Positions 52,498-57,163 of a stretch of 57,163 bases of DNA are shown here, one piece after another. The first letter of the stretch is position 1. Every line of letters starts with the position of its first letter. The stretch is from Thermoanaerobaculia bacterium (GTDB lineage: Bacteria; Acidobacteriota; Thermoanaerobaculia; Multivoradales; JAGPDF01). Location: positions 1 to 57,163 of the forward strand of contig JAGPDF010000025.1 in the NCBI GenBank assembly GCA_018057705.1. Reading direction: 5' to 3'. The notes beneath the pieces were generated by a model. The model was given only the letters and a program-made list of their open reading frames with translations. It did not search any database and was not told the DNA's origin. The position numbers and the translations under genes are program-made.

Positions 52498-52943
52498 GCC
52501 GTTACTGCCACCGTAACCTGCGGTTCGAGCTCGACGGTCGTGCGCATCGAGCGCGCGACGAGACAGGCATCCTCGGCCTTCTGGATCAGCCGCAGCGCCT
52601 TTTCGCGGTCCGCCTCGAGAGCGACGGTGACGAGCGGACGCAGGACGATCCTGGCGATCGAGAACTTGCGGTCGTCTCCCTTCTCGAGGAACCCTTCGGC
52701 GGCGACGGAGAGTCCGAGGAACTCGAGCTTGGAGAGCTCCGCGACGGCGAGGAACGTCGTCATCCAACAGGCCGCCGCAGAGCCGACGTAGAGGTGTTCC
52801 GGCGTCCATTGTCCGCCGGGGCCGCCAAATTGCGGCGGTGAAGCGAGCCCGAGGTCCGGCAGTCCATCCGGCGAGCTTGCGATCGCCTGTTTCCCTCCGG
52901 TCGATCGGATCGAGAGCGCATAGGTGCTGTGCAGTTCGGGCAT
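52494..52943 (-). CDS. OsmC/Ohr-family protein
   Basis: This 149-residue peroxide-detoxification-type protein has the two redox Cys residues, in SAAACWMTTFL and AEDACLVARSM. These are the OsmC/Ohr pattern for thiol-dependent reduction of organic hydroperoxides. The N-terminal PPQFGGPGGQWTPEHLYVGS segment is typical for the YhfA-like/OsmC group. No MarR-type regulator (OhrR) is adjacent; the neighbour is an ECF sigma factor gene on the other strand. Confidence 0.9.
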   Translation of the reverse strand: MPELHSTYALSIRSTGGKQAIASSPDGLPDLGLASPPQFGGPGGQWTPEHLYVGSAAACWMTTFLAVAELSKLEFLGLSVAAEGFLEKGDDRKFSIARIVLRPLVTVALEADREKALRLIQKAEDACLVARSMRTTVELEPQVTVAVTA

Positions 52944-53118
52944 CTGGACGACCCTCCCAGGCTGGCTTCGGAGTTGTCTTGGACAGGCCGCACGTCGATG
53001 CCGCGCTGTTCCTATGGGCTAGAGCCGGATTCGGACGAGAAGGTTCCGCCTGGCTCTGATTGGCGCCGATTGGCTCCGCCTGGCGCTGACTCGTGGCCGG
53101 CGAAGTAGAGTATGCAGG

Positions 53119-53910
53119 ATGGAGAGGTCAGGCTCAGAAAACAGCTCCGGGGCAGCGACCGTTGCCGCTCTTTTCGAGAGCGAGGGCGGGCGGGTCCACG
53201 CGCTGGCTCGCAGGCTCTGCGGCGACCGTGACGCCGACGACCTCGTGCAGGACACTTTCCTCAACGCCTTCCGGGCCATCGATCAGTTGAAGGATCTGGC
53301 GAATCCACGACCGTGGCTCTATGCCATCGCACATCGGGCCTGCTCACGGATGCGACGGCGCCGAGCCGGCGAACCGCAGCACCTCGAAGAGTTCGACGAG
53401 CTGCTGCCGCATCCGGGAGCGACCGTTCCGGATTTTTCCGGGCAGAAGGCAGGTCCGGAAGGCGACAGCCTGCGCACCGAGGCGCGCGAGCTCGTGGAGA
53501 GGGGAATCTCGGCGCTACCGGAGGCTTTTCGGATCCCGCTTCTGCTGGCAGATATCGCCGGCCTTCGGCTCGCCGAGATCGCGGCGATCCTCGACCTCCC
53601 GGAGGCCACGGTCAAGACCCGCGTCCACCGCGCCCGCCTGAAACTGCGCGCCGTTCTTGCCCAGGGGCTGCCGCAGCGCCAAGCCGGCCCGGCCTCGCAG
53701 GCGCAGGAGATCTGCCTCGACCTCCTGCGGGCACGTCTCGCGGCTTTCGATCATGGTGTGGACTTCTCGTATTCCGACGCGTCGATGTGCGAGCGGTGTC
53801 AGACCGTTTTTGCGACCCTCGCCCTGTCCGCTTCGGTTTGCGGCGCGCTCGGTCGCGACTCGCTTCCGGAGGGCTTGCGCGACCGGGTTCTCGCGACCAC
53901 ACGACCTTGA
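53119..53910 (+). CDS. ECF sigma factor with C-terminal Cys-rich domain
   Basis: This 263-residue ECF sigma factor has region 2 (residues about 15-75, DADDLVQDTFLNAF) and region 4 (about 130-180, LAEIAAILDLPEATVKTRVHRARLK). Region 4 normally ends the protein. Here about 80 more residues follow with C199, H212, C224, C227 and C241; D220-x3-C-x2-C resembles the zinc anti-sigma motif with His replaced by Asp. This could be an internal regulatory domain, as in the metal-sensing CorE-like sigma factors. No separate anti-sigma gene is adjacent. Imperfect GATTGGC-type repeats lie at 53058-53090. Confidence 0.88.
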   Translation: MERSGSENSSGAATVAALFESEGGRVHALARRLCGDRDADDLVQDTFLNAFRAIDQLKDLANPRPWLYAIAHRACSRMRRRRAGEPQHLEEFDELLPHPGATVPDFSGQKAGPEGDSLRTEARELVERGISALPEAFRIPLLLADIAGLRLAEIAAILDLPEATVKTRVHRARLKLRAVLAQGLPQRQAGPASQAQEICLDLLRARLAAFDHGVDFSYSDASMCERCQTVFATLALSASVCGALGRDSLPEGLRDRVLATTRP

Positions 53911-54041
53911 GCTGCGGGGGGGGGCGAGGACCGGAACCGGGAACTTTCGCGCCGTTTCGTGACTCTTATCGAAGGAATGCCGCACCTTCCTGGCGCGAGA
54001 CTCTGCGGCCAGCGCGGGTGAGCAGGGGAGCCTAGAAATCC

Positions 54042-54113
54042 ATGTCCAGCGAAGACCTCTCGCGAAGCCCGAAACCGCGAATCTGCGGCCTTGAGGGAGT
54101 GGGCCTGTCATGA
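54042..54113 (+). CDS. Possible leader ORF of cydA
   Basis: A 23-codon frame starts at ATG 54042, with AGGGGAG about 12 bases upstream, and its TGA overlaps the cydA ATG by 4 bases (ATGA). The peptide is polar and basic with one Cys. If translated, it would couple ribosomes to cydA, which itself lacks a clear Shine-Dalgarno. It could also be chance. Confidence 0.3.
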   Translation: MSSEDLSRSPKPRICGLEGVGLS

Positions 54114-55483
54114 CCGATGCCGTTTCGGATCCGCTCTTCTGGCACCGCTTGCAGTTCGGATTCACGATCACCTTTCACTACATTTTTCCCCAGCTCACGA
54201 TGGGCCTTGCCCTGCTGATCGTCGTCCTCAAGGGGATCGGTCTGCGCACGGGTCGGCCGGAGTGGAACGACGCGGCGCGATTCTGGATCCGGATCTTCGG
54301 GCTGTCGTTCGCGATGGGCGTCGTGACCGGCGTTCCGATGGAGTTCCAGTTCGGCACCAACTGGGCGGCTTTCTCCGCCCTGACGGGCGAAGTGATCGGT
54401 CAGACGCTCGCCATGGAGGGGATCTTCGCTTTCTTCCTCGAGTCGAGCTTTCTGGCGCTTCTCATCTGGGGTGAACGCCGGCTGGGTGAGCGCCGGCACT
54501 TCTTCGCCGCGGTCGCGCTCTGGGTCGGAAGCTGGCTCTCCGGCTACTTCATCGTCACCACCAACGCCTTCATGCAGCACCCGGTGGGTCACGAGATCGG
54601 CCCCGACGGCGTCTTTCACCTGGTCGATCTCTCGGTCTTCCTGTTCAACCCGTGGGCGGTCGCCCAGTATGCCCACACGATGATGGGCGCCGTGGTCACG
54701 GGCGCGTTCGCGATGGCGGCGCTCGGCGCCTTCTGGACGCTGCGCGGCGAGCACCGCGATGCCGCCCGGGTCTCGCTCGCGACCGGAGTGGTCGTTGGTC
54801 TCGCCGCCGCGATTCTCGTCGCCATGCCCACCGGCCACCTCCAGGGACGTCTCGTTGCCGAGCATCAGCCGGCAGCACTCGCCGGCATGGAGGGTCGCTT
54901 CGAGAGCGGGCCGCGCGCGCCGCTCGCCGTCATCGGCCAGCCGAACGTCGCGGAGCGCAGGCTGGACAATCCGCTGCAGCTGCCCGCGCTCCTGTCTTAC
55001 ATCGCCTACGGCGACTTCTCGGCGAACGTCAAGGGTCTCGACTCCTTTCCCGAAGACGAGTGGCCGACCAACATCGAGCTGCTCTACTACGGCTTCCACG
55101 TCATGGTCGGGCTGGGGTCGCTGTTCATTGCGCTGATGGCTTTGGCCGCGCTCCAGCTCGCGCGCCGGAAGCTCGCGACCAGCCGTTGGCTGCTCTGGAT
55201 GCTCGCCCTCGCCTTTCCCTTTCCGTTCATCGCCAACACCGCCGGATGGATGACCGCCGAGATGGGACGCCAGCCCTGGCTGGTGTATGGCCTTCTGCGC
55301 ACGGCCGAGGGCGGCTCGCCGACGGTGCATGGCGGCTCGACTCTCTTCACCACCCTCGGCTTCGCCGGGCTCTATTTCGTGCTCGGCATCCTGTTCGTGC
55401 TGCTCGTCTTGCGCGAGGTCGGCCATGGCCCGCGCCCGCTCGGCGCGCCGACGTCGCCGCCATCGCCAGTGGCAGGGCACTGA
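54110..55483 (+). CDS. cydA: Cytochrome bd ubiquinol oxidase subunit I
   Basis: CydA carries haems b558, b595 and d and oxidises quinol. The 457 residues include the N-terminal FHYIFPQLTMG with the haem His, GVVTGVPMEFQFGTNW, a short Q-loop and NTAGWMTAEMGRQPW near the C-terminus. The loop is short, as in the CioA or short-Q-loop class. About nine transmembrane helices are visible. It is followed by cydB after 10 bases. The intergenic gap 53911-54109 holds no clear promoter or FNR/ArcA-like site that I can defend. Confidence 0.95.
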   Translation: MTDAVSDPLFWHRLQFGFTITFHYIFPQLTMGLALLIVVLKGIGLRTGRPEWNDAARFWIRIFGLSFAMGVVTGVPMEFQFGTNWAAFSALTGEVIGQTLAMEGIFAFFLESSFLALLIWGERRLGERRHFFAAVALWVGSWLSGYFIVTTNAFMQHPVGHEIGPDGVFHLVDLSVFLFNPWAVAQYAHTMMGAVVTGAFAMAALGAFWTLRGEHRDAARVSLATGVVVGLAAAILVAMPTGHLQGRLVAEHQPAALAGMEGRFESGPRAPLAVIGQPNVAERRLDNPLQLPALLSYIAYGDFSANVKGLDSFPEDEWPTNIELLYYGFHVMVGLGSLFIALMALAALQLARRKLATSRWLLWMLALAFPFPFIANTAGWMTAEMGRQPWLVYGLLRTAEGGSPTVHGGSTLFTTLGFAGLYFVLGILFVLLVLREVGHGPRPLGAPTSPPSPVAGH

Positions 55484-55493
55484 GGAGATTCCC

Positions 55494-56540
55494 ATGGAAA
55501 TGCTCTGGTTCTGGATTGCCGCGGTGATGGTGGCGGTCTACGTGGTGATGGACGGCTTCGACTTCGGCGCCGGCGCTCTCTACCTCGACGTGGCCAGGAC
55601 CGACCGCGAGCGCCGACAGGTGCTGGCCGCGATCGGTCCGTTCTGGGACGGCAACGAGGTCTGGCTGCTCGCGGCTGGAGGCGTCCTCTTCCTCGCTTTC
55701 CCGAAGGTGCTCGCCTCGGGTCTCTCGGGCCTCTATCTCGCGATCATGCTGGTGCTCTGGGTGCTCATTCTCCGCGGGATCTCGATCGAGTTCCGTTCGC
55801 ACGTCGCCGACGGCATGTGGCGGAGCTTCTGGGACGGCACTCTCGCCCTCGCCTCGCTCCTCGCGCCGGTCCTTTTCGGCGCCGCGCTCGGAAATCTCCT
55901 GCGCGGCGTGCCGCTTTCCGACAAGGGGTGGTTCGCGTTGCCGCTCTTCGACTCCTTCTCGCCGACCGGAGCGCTCGGCATCCTCGACTGGTACACCGTC
56001 GTTGCCGGAGTCCTCGCGCTCGTCGCGCTCGCGCATCACGGTGCCCTGTTCCTCGCCTGGAAGACCGACGGAGCGGTGCGAGAGCGCAGCCTCGCCTGGG
56101 CCGGACGCCTCTTTCCGGCGACGGTCGTCCTCTGGCTGGCGGCGAGTGTGGCGACGGCGCGCGTCGCTCCCGAAGTCTTTGCCGGTATTCCAGGCCGCCC
56201 GCTCGCCTGGCTCGCGACCGCGCTCGCGGTCGCCGGGATCGTCGCCAGCTTCGCCGCGCGGCGCAGTGGACGCGATCTCATGGCGTTCCTCGGCTCTGCA
56301 GCCTTCCTGCTCGGAATCCTGGCGGCGACCGCGGCATCCATCTTTCCGACCATGCTCAAGTCGTCGACCGACCCGGCGCTGTCTCTGACCGCGCTCAACT
56401 CCGCAGCGGGAGCGCAGTCCCTGCGCGCCGGTCTCTACTGGTGGCCCTTCGGCCTGGTGCTCGCCATCGCCTACGTCGCCTTCCTCTTCCGCTTTCACCG
56501 CGGCAAGGTGCAGGCTGCGGCCGAAGGGGAGGGCTATTGA
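55494..56540 (+). CDS. cydB: Cytochrome bd ubiquinol oxidase subunit II
   Basis: CydB is the second subunit of the bd oxidase. The 348 residues include the N-terminal MDGFDFGAGALYL, GNEVWLLAAGGVLFLAFP and RGISIEFR, all family signatures, and eight transmembrane helices. GAGGAG lies upstream of the ATG at 55494, 10 bases after cydA. No cydX, cydC or cydD follows within the window. Confidence 0.95.
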   Translation: MEMLWFWIAAVMVAVYVVMDGFDFGAGALYLDVARTDRERRQVLAAIGPFWDGNEVWLLAAGGVLFLAFPKVLASGLSGLYLAIMLVLWVLILRGISIEFRSHVADGMWRSFWDGTLALASLLAPVLFGAALGNLLRGVPLSDKGWFALPLFDSFSPTGALGILDWYTVVAGVLALVALAHHGALFLAWKTDGAVRERSLAWAGRLFPATVVLWLAASVATARVAPEVFAGIPGRPLAWLATALAVAGIVASFAARRSGRDLMAFLGSAAFLLGILAATAASIFPTMLKSSTDPALSLTALNSAAGAQSLRAGLYWWPFGLVLAIAYVAFLFRFHRGKVQAAAEGEGY

Positions 56541-56575
56541 CTCGGAAGGGCCACAGTGAAGAAGAGGCCTCGCGC

Positions 56576-57163
56576 TCAGCGGCGAGCGATGTGCCAGGCC
56601 TGCGTGCGACGGTTGCCGGCGCCGTCGACGACTTCGGCTTCGAGCACCATTCGGCCCGGCCGATAGGGTGAGGGCGCGATCCGCAGCGCGAGCTGCGTCG
56701 CGCCGCAGCCGACATCCCAGGCCGCGAGGCTCACCGCTGCGAGACCCGCGCCGACCACATTGGCGGGGTCCTCGCCCAGGGCCACGGCGCTGCCCGTCGT
56801 GCGCAGCTTCACCGTGGGACGGGCGGGATCGAGCGCCAGGAGCGCGGGAGCGTCGGAGGTCGCCAAAGCCGCGCAGGGAACCGGCTGCCAGTTCGCGCCG
56901 CCGGCCCCGGGCGCCATCACTTCGAGTCCGGTATCGCATACCGCGACTGGCGGCGGTTCGGTCGTGCGGCGGCGCGACCGCTTGCGGCGGTCCGACGCCT
57001 TTTCCTCTTCCGGGCTCGCGGCCGGACCGGCTGCCGTCGTCACGAGGTCGACCCAGGGAGCGGCGGCGTCCAGCGTGATGGCGATCGCCGGCGAGTCGGC
57101 GCTGCGGCCACGCGCGTCGGTCGCCCGGGCGGTGATCTCGTGCCTGCCGGCGGGCGGCAAGGC
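56576..57163 (-). CDS. C-terminal fragment of an extracellular beta-sandwich protein (5' end beyond window)
   Basis: An open frame of 195 residues runs from the right edge to the stop at 56576; the start lies outside. The sequence is beta-rich with GRHEITARATDARGRSAD near the left of the fragment, a basic linker (SDRRKRSRRRTTE) and the final VVDGAGNRRTQAWHIA, resembling Ig-like or bacterial Big-type extracellular domains. No catalytic motif is seen. The family cannot be set. It converges with cydB. Confidence 0.6.
   Translation of the reverse strand, partial: ALPPAGRHEITARATDARGRSADSPAIAITLDAAAPWVDLVTTAAGPAASPEEEKASDRRKRSRRRTTEPPPVAVCDTGLEVMAPGAGGANWQPVPCAALATSDAPALLALDPARPTVKLRTTGSAVALGEDPANVVGAGLAAVSLAAWDVGCGATQLALRIAPSPYRPGRMVLEAEVVDGAGNRRTQAWHIARR

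Noticed and set aside
53940-53980. Possible FNR- or Rex-like operator upstream of cydA
   Set aside because: TTCG and CGAA arms separated by 10 bases are too short and do not match known FNR, ArcA or Rex consensus sites.

Overview
The window is a continuous stretch of high-GC bacterial chromosome, almost entirely coding, with short intergenic gaps and many 1-11 bp start/stop overlaps. No rRNA, insertion sequence, CRISPR array or replication origin was seen, and no stretch over about 300 bases lacks a gene. A VWFA-related secreted protein of the TIGR03436 type, a Ser/Thr kinase plus PP2C phosphatase, GatCA, and an EF-P with an Asn-tipped loop fit Acidobacteriota (a Thermoanaerobaculia-like lineage would fit). 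That assignment is an inference from gene content; no marker phylogeny was possible.

Layout. 1-2825: EF-G-like factor and EF-P, with the start of a secreted protein running off the left edge. 3016-8008: receptor-like Ser/Thr kinase and a tandem M16 peptidase pair. 8079-15588: LexA, a PilT-type ATPase with a coiled-coil tail, a CCA-adding-type nucleotidyltransferase, GatC-GatA and a large exported amidase. 15608-22090: a 694-residue GreA-family protein divergent from a five-gene run (repeat protein, RodZ-like HTH membrane protein, second repeat protein, DnaJ-TPR protein, PP2C phosphatase). 22106-27291: VWFA protein, FadJ-like fatty-oxidation protein and acyl-CoA synthetase. 27441-32625: tRNA-Pro(CGG), POT transporter, ProC, a membrane protein, SerC and an N-formylglutamate amidohydrolase-like protein. 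32640-34950: a small accessory island with a DNA-methyltransferase N-terminal remnant, a seven-repeat helix-turn-helix protein, a VapBC pair and an orphan antitoxin-like gene. 34954-41344: DUF1015 protein divergent from an overlapping run of a catalytic-cysteine-less GAPDH paralog, canonical GAPDH, an unusual ketoacyl-synthase-like protein and a polytopic membrane protein. 41375-48734: mostly minus-strand enzymes (PIG-L deacetylase, agmatinase-type hydrolase, SGNH hydrolase, FAD oxidoreductase, two small membrane proteins, a DUF1851-like protein, an RlmL-type methyltransferase, a flavin reductase). 48853-52497: ApaG, a methyltransferase, then an exported OB-fold-like protein, a haem-c DUF3365-type protein, a rhodanese and a TauE/SafE exporter. 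52494-56540: OsmC protein, an ECF sigma factor with a Cys-rich tail, and cytochrome bd oxidase CydAB. The right edge cuts a minus-strand gene.

How the genes may work together. Most is housekeeping: translation (EF-P, EF-G-like, GatCA, tRNA-Pro, CCA enzyme), fatty-acid oxidation, serine and proline synthesis, and glycolysis. The unusual parts are the translationally coupled GAPDH-pseudoenzyme/GAPDH/KAS/membrane-protein run, the modular HTH-repeat protein with a strong hairpin just upstream, the sigma factor with a built-in Cys-rich domain next to redox and respiratory genes, and a candidate leaderless lexA with a partly symmetric site inside its own promoter.
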